A stretch of DNA of 64,000 nt from Agroathelia rolfsii (taxonomy: Eukaryota; Basidiomycota; Agaricomycetes; Amylocorticiales; Amylocorticiaceae), in the NCBI GenBank assembly GCA_018343915.1, contig JABRWF010000008.1, positions 1,860,001 to 1,924,000 of the forward strand. Reading direction: 5' to 3'. The position numbers were made by a program, and so were the translations under genes. A model generated the notes under the pieces. The model was not told the origin of the DNA and did no database searches. It saw only the letters and a list, made by a program, of their open reading frames with translations. Of the stretch, positions 22,930 to 34,310 are shown piece after piece (position 1 is the first letter of the stretch; the number at the start of each line of letters is the position of its first letter).

Positions 22930-25355
22930 TTAAACGTCAGATCCGCGTCGTCGTGGCTCCTGCGATGCGTTCAAACGATCATCGTCTGGGGAGTCCTTCA
23001 TCCCCTGCATCTCAACGTCGTCATCGCCCGCACCCGCAGTCACTTCTGACGTCCCGGCTTTTGGCTTATCGGTGTCTTCGATGTCAGACAACCAGAGACT
23101 AAGTACAAATGCAATTGCCGCCCAAGGTACCATGCTCAAGAAGCTCCAGCGCACACCGTCCCTGAAAGCATTGCGTACAAGCACCTGCACATCGCTTGGG
23201 AGTGAGTCGAGCCCTTGAATGGAGCCCAGGCCGCCGGATGATGCCAATGCTGCGAGGGCAGCTGCGTCAGAGGCTGAGAGGGTACCTGATGTGTACAATT
23301 TGCGAAGGTCTGAGGATACTTTGCCGGACATGACGGCGGCGCACTGGGCCAGTCCTACAGTACCGCCAAGGGATCGGAACTATTCGATGGCTAGTTTAGA
23401 TGGGAAGACCAAGGGATACGCGAAGTTGTGACTTACGAAAAGAGTTAACGCTGCTACGATGGCGACGCGATCGGAGGGCATAGAGAAGCGGGCCTGGACG
23501 GCGATTGCTGGCGTGGATAATCCTACACCGACGCCGGTCACGACCATGAAGCTGTATTAGTCGACATGGTATGTTAATTAGAATATAATAGCATGAATGA
23601 TAAGACGTTTACCCATCTATAAGTCCCTGCTTATTCTGGTCAATGCCATAAGCGAGCATGCCTAGAGCGATGGGCGTGAGCAGCGATCCAGCCATGACGG
23701 CATACTTGGGCTACCAAAAAAAACAATAAGTTATCGGAAGAGAACGTATTTGAAATCCCAACTTACCTGTCTGAGCCGAAGAGTCAGACGACGAGAGATG
23801 AACACTCCCACACCCTGTTTTTCCAGGTTGCACGGTTATTTACGACATATATGTACAACTTGATGGGACGTACAGTTCCAGGAGCAAAGTAAAGCAGTTG
23901 GACACCGGAGCTAGCGGGAGATTTTCCAAGAACGATAATCTATGGTAAAGGAAGTTAGTTTCAATGAACCCAGTAGAAAACGAGAAACTCACCATAAATA
24001 TAGCAACGAAATAAAAGATGACCAACATGACCATGCCGCAAATATAGGAAACATATTGAGCCGCGCATACATCATACGAACGAAACACAGAAAGAGGAAT
24101 CAGAGGGTTCGGCCATGTATGTTGGCTCGAACGTTTTTCAATATTAGATTCTGCTTTGGATTCCAGAATATACTGCCAGGCCGCACAGATGATGAGGAGC
24201 ACCCCTCCTACAACGAATCCGGCGATGACTTTGGCCGAGTTCCAGAATTCATTGGAGCCCCAGTTAAGTGCAAGGAGGACCAGGATACCTCCAGCTGTAA
24301 ACAAGACTGTTCCCAGCCAGTCAATTCGCTGGAGCTTGTGCAAAGCCCGCATCGACCGGCTTTTATAGGATAAATAGGCATCATCCGTGCCAGGCAGAGC
24401 TCCTTGGATATACTTTCGCAAGAGGAAAAAGGCAAAGACCATCGCAAGAGTAGCTGCAGGAAGACTGTTATCATGATTTAGTCATGAGGCGTTTATGCTG
24501 GTGCGTCATAGGTAAAAAAATTACTTTATTCCAAATATCCATCTCCAATTGGCGGTGACTATTGCACCTCCAATATACGGTCCAACCGTATATCCAATGG
24601 CATAAAGGAGCATGAGGATAGAAGTCTGAGTGTTATTTTGATTTATGCTTGATGTGTCGGCAAGGATGACCCTGACAATCTGATATTCTCCCATTAGCAC
24701 CAAAACGTTGGTGTGGAATTATGAGCCCTACTGTTGTGAGTCCAGCCGCACCTATACCGGCAATACCTCTACCTGCGAGTACCATTGGCATCGATTGCCC
24801 ACCTGTACTGATAGCGCTCCCAAAGAGGAAAAACACCAGAGAGATCTGTAGAGCTGCATGTCGGCCATATATGTCTGCCAATGTGGCAAAAAACGGCAAG
24901 AAGACGGTGGAGGTGAGCAGGTATATCGTCCCAATGTAGCTGAATGGTTGTTTAATTATGGCTTGTTTTCCTATTGTTTGGATTATGACTGACCTTTGCA
25001 TGTCAAGCTTGTTGAACGCAGACTTTTGTATTTCGTAGGTTGATAAACTTCATTTGGCTTGGTACTGACGTATGTCCTACTTACAGCAATATGGGTTTGC
25101 GCTGTTGCGACAACTACAAGAGCAACAAGTCAGATACAAGGAGTTCCAATGAGGGATTGCGTAAATGATCCAACCTGTGTAATCCAAAGTCTCCAATAGC
25201 ACAGGTATTCCGAGACCGAAAAACAATGCAATCATGTATTTCTTGGATGTTTTAGGTCCGCCATTATCTGTAGCAGACGCTGTTTGGGCAGGATCAGCTT
25301 GGCTTTGACCTCGATGATGGCGAAGCGCTGAGCGAACAAGCCGATAGATTAACAT
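22930..25355 (-). CDS. MFS multidrug-type transporter, 14 TM (copy 2)
   Basis: Eleven minus-strand exons (25355-25175, 25113-25085, 25022-24994, 24939-24732, 24679-24525, 24464-23993, 23939-23874, 23814-23767, 23710-23613, 23551-23437, 23379-22930) give 616 aa. It is closely related to MFS1: LLETLDYT, VVATAQTHIA, SYIGTIYLLTSTVFLP, LADIYGRHAALQ, NWRWIFGI, LQRIDWLGTVLF and VSGL-type segments align throughout. Exon lengths 29, 29, 208, 155, 66, 48, 98 and 115 nt are identical in the two genes. The N-terminal and C-terminal tails are the most diverged parts. It is probably a proton-driven exporter of the DHA2 group; substrate unknown. It is oriented toward MFS1, about 3.2 kb from its 3' end. Confidence 0.9.
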
Positions 25356-25402
25356 GACGTGCAGTGGAAATGGTCAGGCCCACGCTGTAAGTGGCTGGTC
25401 CG

Positions 25403-25410
25403 TTTATATA
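25403..25410 (-). promoter_or_regulatory. TATA box of MFS2
   Basis: TATATAAA on the minus strand, ending 48 bases upstream of the start codon at 25355. It matches the element in front of the paralog MFS1. Confidence 0.5.
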
Positions 25411-25592
25411 CTGACCACAGACCCGAATGAGAACCGGGCGCATTGCCTACAAGTTTAGCGCCCAAGCTGCGGACCAACCACATGCCAACAAGATGACCGG
25501 ATGGCGGCGAAATGAATCGCTGGCGACGTCCCAACAGTTTCGGCAACATCAAGAACACATCTGTGATGGATCAACAACTAGAGTTTTCGCTC

Positions 25593-25618
<26 letters not shown>
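25593..25618 (+). repeat. Poly-A tract, 26 A
   Basis: Uninterrupted run of 26 A followed by GGCA. A second tract of almost the same length, also followed by GGCA, lies about 730 bp to the right in the same intergenic region. Confidence 0.9.
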
Positions 25619-25623
<5 letters not shown>

Positions 25624-26347
25624 TTTTACTTGATGAACTTGAAGCTGGTAGTGAGTAATTCATATCTATGGACGCTATGACGGTTTCTTACGCCTTGAGT
25701 TTATAAGTGGTTGATGGATCTTACATGCCTAAATATGTAGGTCAGGTCAATTAATATCAATGAGGCCCTAATGAGGTCATGAATCCGGCTTGGCACGTTG
25801 TAGACATGGCTGTTTTTGCTCCTCCGGCAGGCCGGACCGAGGGGTCACATTCCAAAGGCGATGCCTCGATTTCTATTGACGCCTTACAAAAATCCAAGCT
25901 GTGCAGTGCAGTGCCTGCCTACATCTTGTCCTGCTTTGAGACCTATGATTCACGAAACACAGCCATGATAACAATAACACCACACACGCGTTTGCATAGC
26001 GCTTGAAATTAGAAACATCATATTTTGCTAGTGGCCAATCACAACTTGAAGAAGCCGCAGTTTCAATCGGCTTCTACTATTCCTATCTAAGCTATCAGTA
26101 CCGTAGATTCATGCTCAAGGGGTATCCACCATAACACGGCAATAAGGCACTGGTACTAGGGCCGCTTTACCCACCAACGAAGCACTTCACAGCTGTGTTG
26201 TGTACGTCAATCAGTCACCATTCACTTGTTTCGGACGAATACTAGAATCATCAGAAGGATTGCAGCATGCTTCATTTATCATTGCCTCAGGGATATATAT
26301 ATGCTCAGTTATAGCTTGCGATTGGGCCATTCCGGTATCTCAGTTGT

Positions 26348-26371
26348 AAAAAAAAAAAAAAAAAAAAAAAA
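26348..26371 (+). repeat. Poly-A tract, 24 A
   Basis: Uninterrupted run of 24 A followed by GGCA, in the upstream region of the F-box gene that starts at 26688. Confidence 0.9.
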
Positions 26372-26687
26372 GGCAGTTACGTAAATTATGAGGTGTTTTG
26401 GGCCACAACGATCACCGCTGAATATCGATGTTATACAGCAACTGAGGCGAAAAAAAATCTTTGGCTATCTAAACATGTGCAAATCGCGTTGTACCAAGAA
26501 GCAAGAAGAACCAGTGATCATGCATCAATCATACATCGGTATGAAAGACATTCACTGGCAGTACCCTGTGGCGGTGCGATGTCGGGCTCAGACGTTGCAG
26601 TTCACAGGAATTCCCTTATAGTCTCACATCTAGCTTCCACCTCTACCACAACTAGCCAGTGTAATCACCCACACCTAGTCTCACACA

Positions 26688-28437
26688 ATGTCTTTGACAC
26701 GAATTGAAGAAGCTTCAGAGGACATCCTCGTGAAGGTATTCTCCTTTCTGACCATCTACGACATGATACCATTCCAGTGTGCATCTCGAGCGATGCGTAG
26801 TCAAGGAGACAACCCACTTCTTTGGCACCAACTTTTACCAACTTTCCGTTTGCCCCTGCCAATCTCCCTTCCAGACGCTCTGAATCTCTCTGTCCCTGAT
26901 CTGCGGAGGCTGTTCAACCGTGCAACCAAGTTGGAGCGTAATCTGCTCCGTCCCAACCCGGCTCTTCATCGTGCTGCAGAGGTGCACAGCAGAAGATGTG
27001 GCGATGCTCTCGCAGTAGCATCTGATGATAATCACAATTCACAAAAATGGTCCCTCATATCCTTCCATCACAACGCTTCATCCCTAGCAGTCAATACCTA
27101 CAACGGTGATAGATGTGAGAGTGAAAAGGAGGTCATACTTCCTGTCCCAGGTTTGCAAGGCTCTATCCATGAGCGGGAGAACTGGCCTCAGATTGTCATG
27201 TCCCGCTATAAGGATCAGAAAATCATGCTCGCATGGAATGACTATCCAGGAAAAACACAGTCGTAAGGTCGTCTTTACCAATTTCATGCTCCCACATTAT
27301 TCAAAGTTCTATTGATCAGAACCTATAGCTTCTATGTGTACTCTTCGGACATGGCATCTCATGTTAGTGAGGGCCATGCCGCGTCATTCAAACTCATGAG
27401 CAAGGTCATGCTTCAACTTGGTTCTGCGACGCGTCCTAAGTGCTGTGGTCGCCTCACTGGTGTTGTAGCGAAAACAGATGAAAAGGATCGTAAAACGGCC
27501 TCTCATGTGTTGCTATTCAATCACTTTACCGGTGAGCAGGTGATATACGAAGTGCCTAGACAGGTGATTATTTCTCTTTATCATACAAACTTTCTTTGCT
27601 CATAAACTACGCGCACGGCAGCCTGGCACCGAACACACGGAATTGCTCATTTACAGGAAGCACTTTGTGTTGTTGCACATAGGAGGTGATACTATCGTTG
27701 TCCAATCGTACCCTATCCCAGAATTTCTTTTTGAGAACTATGCAACATCGATAACTTATCCTCTTGACTACACCATCCAGTCTGGCGCGACTTCGTTTGC
27801 GCCTGTCCAGCTTCCTCCAGCTCTAGATACCTTCCCAATTACTGCCAGCGGTGTCATTGAGTCCGATTATATTATCAGCACCCATGACGGGCTCCTGGAC
27901 ACAGCGTTCTCACTCTACATACACGCAACGGGGCAGCTTGAACACCCTCTGTTCGATGAGTACCTGATTTACACCATCTCTTTACCGTACCGCATTATCG
28001 CCCCCGACTTCACTCATGACTCCATCCAATCGAGCACCACCGCACGCTTCAGCCTTCTCTATCCAGAACCTCGCGCAGTCCGTTTCCGACCTACTATGCT
28101 GACAGCGCTCGGACGTGCTTTTACCGTCTTCTCGTACAACACGCCAATGCTGGGCGCACAGCACCATGTCGAGCTGTACATCAGCAATAGCTCACTAGGC
28201 CCGTCCTCAACCTCACTCATGAGATGGCACAACACTGGCGCGGCGGCCAACGACCGCGCGCTCTTGCGGATTCAGATAGCGGGTGCGTCTGCGCTTTTCA
28301 ACCCAGACGTGTGGTACGATCAGGGTAAGGGACGGCTGTGCTTGCCGTATTACACATTTGGACCAGGTCCATTTGACGAGTCGTTGACATTGCATATGCA
28401 CATGTGGGATTTGGTACGTCACGAGGAACAGGCGTAG
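26688..28437 (+). CDS. F-box protein (copy 1)
   Basis: Three exons (26688-27262, 27320-27563, 27622-28437) give 544 aa. The N-terminal about 45 residues form an F-box (EEASEDILVKVFSFLTIYDM, then FQCASRAMRS and LLWHQLLPTF). This suggests a substrate-recognition subunit of an SCF ubiquitin ligase. The remaining 500 residues are beta-rich with regular hydrophobic strands, such as the segment LLIYRKHFVLLHIGGDTIVV, and may form a propeller-like substrate domain, but no named repeat was recognised. Fungal genomes, Agaricomycetes above all, have large expansions of such proteins. The gene at 45821-47512 has the same three-exon layout and aligned junctions (VPRQ or LPRN at the end of exon 2), so the two are paralogs. 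Confidence 0.82.
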
Positions 28438-29256
28438 GTTGAGGTTTTTCTTTTTTCTTTTGCAAACTGCAGCTACTGCTCGACTGGTTGTCTCGAAATC
28501 TTTTCGCCTATGTGCGGATATATGGGTACGTGTGTCTATGGCGTGCACTGTGGGGGAGGGGGACAGGGAGGGGGGAGATTGTGGTTGAGGTGTAGCGGTC
28601 GTTGCCACTAACAGCAAGAACAAACACATGCACCTGAGCTCTGACTCCATGACTTGTATCGATAACAATGTTTCTACTAAGGACAATTTCACCCTCGCAA
28701 CGCCATTTTCCCCAGTTCTTATGCCTTATTGGAATTTGAAGAGAAGCAAATCAAAAATAAATCAATTCTCTCCTCTATGCCTCCCGATTTTCTGTATTAT
28801 TCCATGCCAACATCTATCGTGTATCAACGGAGCTCGAAGATTGTAGCCTGTAGCTCTATGTATCTTCTATATAAAAAAATCGACCTTCTTGACTTTGCCA
28901 TAACCTAATGGCATCATTCTGCTTGATATTCTCTCATCACAACTCTTACTTGGCGCATATATTTAGGTATGACACTAACACACACACAGTACTCAGACCC
29001 TTATACCTATAATTTCTTCACATTGTCCAAGTAAAAGTACATCTGAAGTTCTGAACACACTATGTAACAAAGTCATACACACCACTCTCCCGAAAGAGAA
29101 AAAAAATCTTACACAACACGACTCCACATAGTATCAATGTACAAATCACAAAAACCAAAAAAAATCTCTTCCTCCAAGAAAAAAAGGTTCATTTCCTCCC
29201 CCTTCACATCTCTATGTATCCATCCCAAAAAGATCAAACATCATTTTAGTACCACT
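28438..29256. other. Convergent intergenic, no gene seen
   Basis: Tail-to-tail gap between F-box 1 (+) and the 852-aa unknown gene (-). It is AT-rich with short A and T runs. No coding features were recognised. Confidence 0.5.
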
Positions 29257-31815
29257 TCAAAATGTAGGCGTCGCCACGGATGACGCCGAAACAGCAACAG
29301 CAGCAGGACCAGGAGCGGACTGAGCCACCTGACGCTCACACTCCTTTGCCCACCCATGCATCTCACTCTCTGCAACAGCCACGGGCACTCCACACGCGGC
29401 GAAATGGCCCACGACGTGCTCGCGTGTGAGCGATTCGGGTGTTAAGCCAGACGGCGGCACGAACGGGTGGAAGTATTGGTACTGATCTCCCCCTCCTCCC
29501 CCTCCAGAAGTAATACTACGCACACTAAGCCCCGTCCGCACGAGTGTTTCCGCATACGCATGCTTACGCGCAAACACCTCAATACAAACGCTTGTAAACT
29601 TGGCGCGCATCATGGCCGCTGACGCACCCGCGCCTTCCACGTGGTGGCCGGGAGTGGCGAGGGCGGGGCGCAGGCGCGAGACGATCCGGCTCGCGGTTAG
29701 GTCGCGCAGGTGCGGGCTGCCGTCGGGCATGCGCCGCACGCCACGCGGCCAGGAGGAGGTATGGCGCGTGAGATAGACCGCCCAGGCCTCGACGGGGTCT
29801 TCCAGGCGTGGATTGTTCATTGGCTGTTGCTGTTGTGTGGTACGGCTATTGTTATTGGTGGTGGTAGTATCATTGGCATTGCGATTGTTTGCTGCTGCCA
29901 ATGCAGCCCACGTCGGGGATGCATAAGAGGCAAGGAAAGACGGAGCTGCCGCCCGGGTAGTTGCCGCGGGGACGGACGTTGACGATGTTGCTGTTAGTGG
30001 GGCAGCTGTTGTTGTCTGTCCTCCCCACGTAGGGTTACGCCAGTTGGCAAGGATGTAGCGCTGCAGCGGCGTCTTTTGATCACGGGGCGTGGCGTGAGCG
30101 GTAGCGCACAAGGCCTTGACGCGCGCAAGCGCGGCGTGATTCCCGGGTACGTGAGCGCGGTCGAGCAGCGCCTGCAAGGCCTGTTCCGTGCGCGGCATTA
30201 CGACACGGTGCGGAGGATTGGAAATGCCGGGGGGAGGCGGCTGGTCACGCTCTGCATTGTCGGCGGCGGCGGCAGCGGCAGCAGCAGCAGTGGGTGTGCG
30301 CGAGACAGTAGTCCATCCAGCATCTGCACTTGCAGAGCCATTGATTGCAGTGCTTGCGTCAGTAGTCGTCGACACGGGATGAGAATAGGTCGACGTAGTC
30401 GACGGCAGGACTTCGGAAGTCAACTGCGGGCTAAAAATACGATTGGGTGGCTCATGCACCTGCTTGGGTTGCTGCTGCTGCTGTTCTTGCTGAGAGGCGC
30501 CTGGAGTAGGAGGAAGAGGGCGACCATGGCCAATGGGTGTAATTACCTCCAGCCGAGGCTGCTGCTCTGAGGGGGGAGAAAGGAGATCACGACTCGAGAG
30601 CGGGTTAGAGTCGGTAGATTCACTTTTTTTGCCCCACGGATTCAACAGCTGAGTTTCTTCGCTGCGGGGGCTCCATGGTGAATATGCCAGCTGATTGGTG
30701 ACGAGTGGTGCAGATTGGGTATCCTCCGCAGCCTGTAAGAGTGAGGTCGATGTGCCATGCGTCTCATTAGGCCCAAGTGTGTCCCAGAGCTGCGCCAGGC
30801 CAGGCTGAGTCGACCGTGGCACAAACGGCTGCGCGTGTGCCCACTGATTAGACCGCGTCGGTGAGAGGATACCATTCGTGCTCGCAGAGGAGTCAGAGAA
30901 GTAGATCTCTGGCAAGACAGATGACGATGAAGACGATGCCAAAGTAGCAATTGTCTTCAAGCCCGTATCTGTACTAGCGGCCGATTTCTGGGACTCTACA
31001 CGGCCGTTCTGGATTTTACCACGTCCAATGCTATCATCAATGACGGTCCTGCTCTCGGCCCTACTTCCACCGCCTAACCTCTCTAACTCTACCCGCAGCC
31101 GCCTGATCTCGGCATACGCCGCATCGCGCTCCTTGCGATATCTCGCGGCGGCGACCTCGAGCTCTAGCCGCTCCCTGCGCCTGCCCTCCTTAACACCGTC
31201 CCAAAAGATTGCCTGCTTAGCGCGATGCTCGTTTGTGCGCGCACGCTCGTAAGATGGCTGGGCGGGATCGTAGCTCGCCGTGGTGGCATGGTCCACATAG
31301 GGACCGCAGATCGAACAGGTGGCGGGATGGACGATACCCCTGTCGGGCTTGAACGTCCACTCGAGCGACTCTGGGACAGCAGCTTCGCGATGCGCTGCAG
31401 CAGCATCTGATACAGCAACTGCCGACGTCGCTGATTCTGCCGGTGTAGGATAATAGAGCACACTCGGTGCGGGGGACGGTGGCCGGGAAAATGGCATAGA
31501 TGGCGATGCTGAGGATGAGGGCTGTGGAGGGCCCTGCGGACGAGAGGTGCTGGTGGGCGATGAAAGCAGTGATGGCTCACGCAGATGCTGCTGCTTCTGC
31601 TGCTGCTGTTGAGCAGGTGCTGAAGAGGGGGCAGAAGCAATAGGAGAGATAGTCTCCGCAACCATACTGGGCTTGAGTGATTGCTTTTGCTGCTGATCAA
31701 TAGCCACAGCGATAGAGGGCAGCATCGGGCTGTCTAGGGCAAGTAAGGGCGCACCAGCCCAAGCTTCGTCGTCGTGTTTATGCTCGCGTGCGGGCATCTG
31801 GGCGCACACTTGCAC
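29257..31815 (-). CDS. Hypothetical 852-aa low-complexity protein, intronless
   Basis: One uninterrupted minus-strand reading frame of 852 codons, unusual in a window where nearly all genes are split. The composition is Ala/Ser/Thr/Gln/Pro-rich with homopolymeric Gln and Ala runs. Visible features: a lone CSIC pair (about residue 170), an Arg/Glu-rich predicted coiled coil around residues 210-250 (RERLELEVAAARYRKERDAA), a conserved-looking segment near PRTEQALQALLDRAHVPGNH that resembles a small helical domain, and a more ordered C-terminal 160 residues (MRAKFTSVCIEVFARKHAYA). No signal peptide or membrane segment. The length and the ordered C-terminus argue for a real gene, but I recognise no family. 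The start is taken at the first ATG of the frame. Confidence 0.7.
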   Translation of the reverse strand: MQVCAQMPAREHKHDDEAWAGAPLLALDSPMLPSIAVAIDQQQKQSLKPSMVAETISPIASAPSSAPAQQQQQKQQHLREPSLLSSPTSTSRPQGPPQPSSSASPSMPFSRPPSPAPSVLYYPTPAESATSAVAVSDAAAAHREAAVPESLEWTFKPDRGIVHPATCSICGPYVDHATTASYDPAQPSYERARTNEHRAKQAIFWDGVKEGRRRERLELEVAAARYRKERDAAYAEIRRLRVELERLGGGSRAESRTVIDDSIGRGKIQNGRVESQKSAASTDTGLKTIATLASSSSSSVLPEIYFSDSSASTNGILSPTRSNQWAHAQPFVPRSTQPGLAQLWDTLGPNETHGTSTSLLQAAEDTQSAPLVTNQLAYSPWSPRSEETQLLNPWGKKSESTDSNPLSSRDLLSPPSEQQPRLEVITPIGHGRPLPPTPGASQQEQQQQQPKQVHEPPNRIFSPQLTSEVLPSTTSTYSHPVSTTTDASTAINGSASADAGWTTVSRTPTAAAAAAAAADNAERDQPPPPGISNPPHRVVMPRTEQALQALLDRAHVPGNHAALARVKALCATAHATPRDQKTPLQRYILANWRNPTWGGQTTTAAPLTATSSTSVPAATTRAAAPSFLASYASPTWAALAAANNRNANDTTTTNNNSRTTQQQQPMNNPRLEDPVEAWAVYLTRHTSSWPRGVRRMPDGSPHLRDLTASRIVSRLRPALATPGHHVEGAGASAAMMRAKFTSVCIEVFARKHAYAETLVRTGLSVRSITSGGGGGGDQYQYFHPFVPPSGLTPESLTREHVVGHFAACGVPVAVAESEMHGWAKECERQVAQSAPGPAAVAVSASSVATPTF

Positions 31816-32219
31816 ACTGGCGCTGGCGATGCGGGGGCACAGGCAAAGGGGTTCGTTGATGCACAGCAGCTGTTTTTGTCTGTGGCGGCATCAATTGCTG
31901 ATTTTGTCAGGAATCCTGACGACATTTACTCCATATTTGGATGAGATTAGGATGTAATTTATGCTACATGTGACTATAAGCCAGTCATGTGACTTGGAAA
32001 TCTCCCAAAATAGCCTGAAACATCGGCAAAAATTATTTTTGCGCGAATGCAGTTGTGGCTATGTCGTAGGCATTATCTCCCCGGGCATTGCTCGCAGTCG
32101 CAAGTCGCAGTCGTCGTCGTCGTCGTCACCATCCTTGGCAGCAGTGCCCTCACTCCTCTTGTTCTTTTACACCTTCCTGCACTTGACGATTTACAAGGCC
32201 AACCAAATCCCCCACTCCC
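31816..32219. other. Divergent promoter region
   Basis: 404 bp between the start of the 852-aa gene (-) and the MARVEL-type gene (+). A GTCGTC trinucleotide run is present near 32110-32125. No TATA box stands out. Confidence 0.45.
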
Positions 32220-34040
32220 ATGTCGTTCCTCGATAGCATCAAGGACGGCATCCAGGCCGTCGTCCCTCAGAAGACCGGCTCACGCGGTGTACCGTCGCGT
32301 ATCCCATCTCTAAATTCAGGCCGCTCTGGACACGGCATGGTCCCATACGATGATGATGAAGTGAGTGCGGTCTGATTTCGGTTTCTCTCTCTCTCTCTCT
32401 TTTTTTTTTTTTTTTTTTTTGTTATCCTTGCGATGACAATCCATGAGATGTTGTGTTATCATTTATTTTACGTGATTGCCATCCTGGCTGCACCTCTTCC
32501 ACCGCATGCACATTCATCCAAGTTCGATATATGAACTTGATGGTGCTTTTCTCCCCCGCAGGCCCGCTGCTGCGGCAGGAGCAATGGCGCTTCCTTGCTT
32601 CTGCCCTGACGAGAGGCTCATTACGCGTTACGTAATTCCAACCATCTCCATCTCCTTCATGTTCAATTCGAATGGATCCCAACGCGTCTGGCAGCCTCGC
32701 CTTTCTACTCTTTCTCATCTTACTGGTTGCGGCATTATGGGTCCTCTACTCCTTTTCTTTCTCATTTTATACGCGTACACAAGCTTTTCTAACCAGTGGC
32801 GATGGTGACAGATGATTGTGTCCAAGCCCGCCATTGTGTTCTACATCGGCCAGGTGTTCTTCAACTTTCTCTCTATGGCCTGCTTTGCTAGCGTGGCAGC
32901 CTTCCAGGCTCATTGGCATGTCGGCCCATGTGAGTCGTTTGTCTTTTGTGCGCGCATTATCGAGCCAGCCTTGATACTCACTCCCTTTCTCTAGCCGGTT
33001 TATCGGGCTTTGCCATCTTCATCACCGTCATGGGCATGCTGCTATCGTTATTCATGATGCTCGTGCCTGTACTATACGAAAAATACGACAAATTCCCTAC
33101 GCTCGCACGCGCATTGAAGGAGGACCGCGTGTCGTTTATCCTGACTGGCACTGGCTCGGTGGCCAGCCTGCTCATCGCGTGCGTGCATGTGAAGCTTTGA
33201 TCTTTCTGCTCGTTTACTGATTGTCATTCTCCCCTCTGTGCAGCTTCATTGTGACGATATCGGCGTGGACAGAACCTGGATGTAAAAATGCCGACAACGA
33301 TCCCAATGCGAGCAAAGGCAATGATTTCAAAGCTGCCTTGCCTGGGTGGTGCAACACGAAAAAGGCTGCTGCCGTTTTCATGTGGATCGTGTTTGGTGAG
33401 CACTCGGCGCTTGAGCTTGTGCCACTACAGCGTATTAATTTCTCCTGATCACCTCTCAGTCTTCTGGTCCGCCTCCATCGTCCTGCTCGTCCTCGACTGG
33501 CGCTCGGGCAAGAGGAACCGCCCGCGCGACCCGCCATTCGTCCACCCTCCGTCCATGCACGACCACGACGATCTAGCGGACGACGATATCGAAAACACAT
33601 ACGAGCACATCCACTCACCGAACCAGCAGCCCATGAGCAGTTATAGCAACAACAGCAACTACTACTCATCCTCATCATCGCCCGCGCCGCGACTGCCGCC
33701 GATCGAACGCGAGGACGGCAATCCGTTCTCGGACATGAACCGGCACTCGGCCGTGTCGTCGATGGCGCCTAGCAGCACTGGTGGTGGTGCTAGCAGCGGT
33801 TATCCCGCCTCGCGCCCTAGCTTGGATGCATATGGCGCGTTCTCTGATCCAGCGCCGTCTGGGTATGGGGGCTCGGCCCCACCTGCGTCGATGTACTCAA
33901 CTGCGCCTACGACGACATCGAGTGACGCGCCAAGGATAAGCAGAACGATGCAGTACGCAGATCCGTATGCAGCTGTGCGTGCGTCGATTGCGAGCGGGGC
34001 GACGCCAAGCCCAGGGGCTTATGTACAGGACTACCGATGA
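32220..34040 (+). CDS. Four-TM membrane protein, MARVEL-like
   Basis: Five exons (32220-32360, 32812-32929, 32995-33178, 33244-33395, 33460-34040) give 391 aa. After a soluble N-terminus of about 50 residues come four hydrophobic segments: AIVFYIGQVFFNFLSMACFA, SGFAIFITVMGMLLSLFMML, LTGTGSVASLLIAFIVTISA and AVFMWIVFVFWSASIVLLVL. The loop between TM3 and TM4 carries two cysteines (PGCKNAD and PGWCNTKK). This arrangement fits fungal MARVEL-domain proteins of the plasma membrane. The last about 170 residues are a disordered Ser/Pro/Tyr-rich cytoplasmic tail. Intron 1 is 451 nt, long for this genome, and contains a CT repeat followed by a run of 20 T (32401-32420). No specific partner can be named. 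Confidence 0.78.
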
Positions 34041-34310
34041 GCGTAAAGAGGATTGCATTTTTTTTTTCTGTTTTATTGTTGCGATGAAGCTCCTAACGAT
34101 TGAACGAAGTGAATAATCATGGACAATTGTGTAATAAATTGAATTTAGTATACCGTAGGATCTGTTGCTACTGGTTGTGTTGTGTATTTATGATTTTCAA
34201 GTAGAGTGAGACCGGGTGTGCCGCGGGAGTGATTATAATTAATATTTAGTGGATTATTTTCTTGACTTGAACAGCTTCCAACTCATAGGCGCGCTGGCCT
34301 CTTGCACGCC

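Larger units (their letters stand above)
25356..26687. other. Divergent intergenic region MFS2 / F-box 1
   Basis: 1.3 kb between two divergent starts. It contains the MFS2 TATA box and two long A tracts (listed separately). Short ORFs here do not look coding: no conserved domain, odd composition, and overlap with the simple repeats. Confidence 0.5.

Noticed and set aside
33214..33678. 154-codon minus-strand Cys/Arg-rich frame
   Set aside because: Antisense to the MARVEL-type gene; the cysteines come from antisense Ser/Thr codons.
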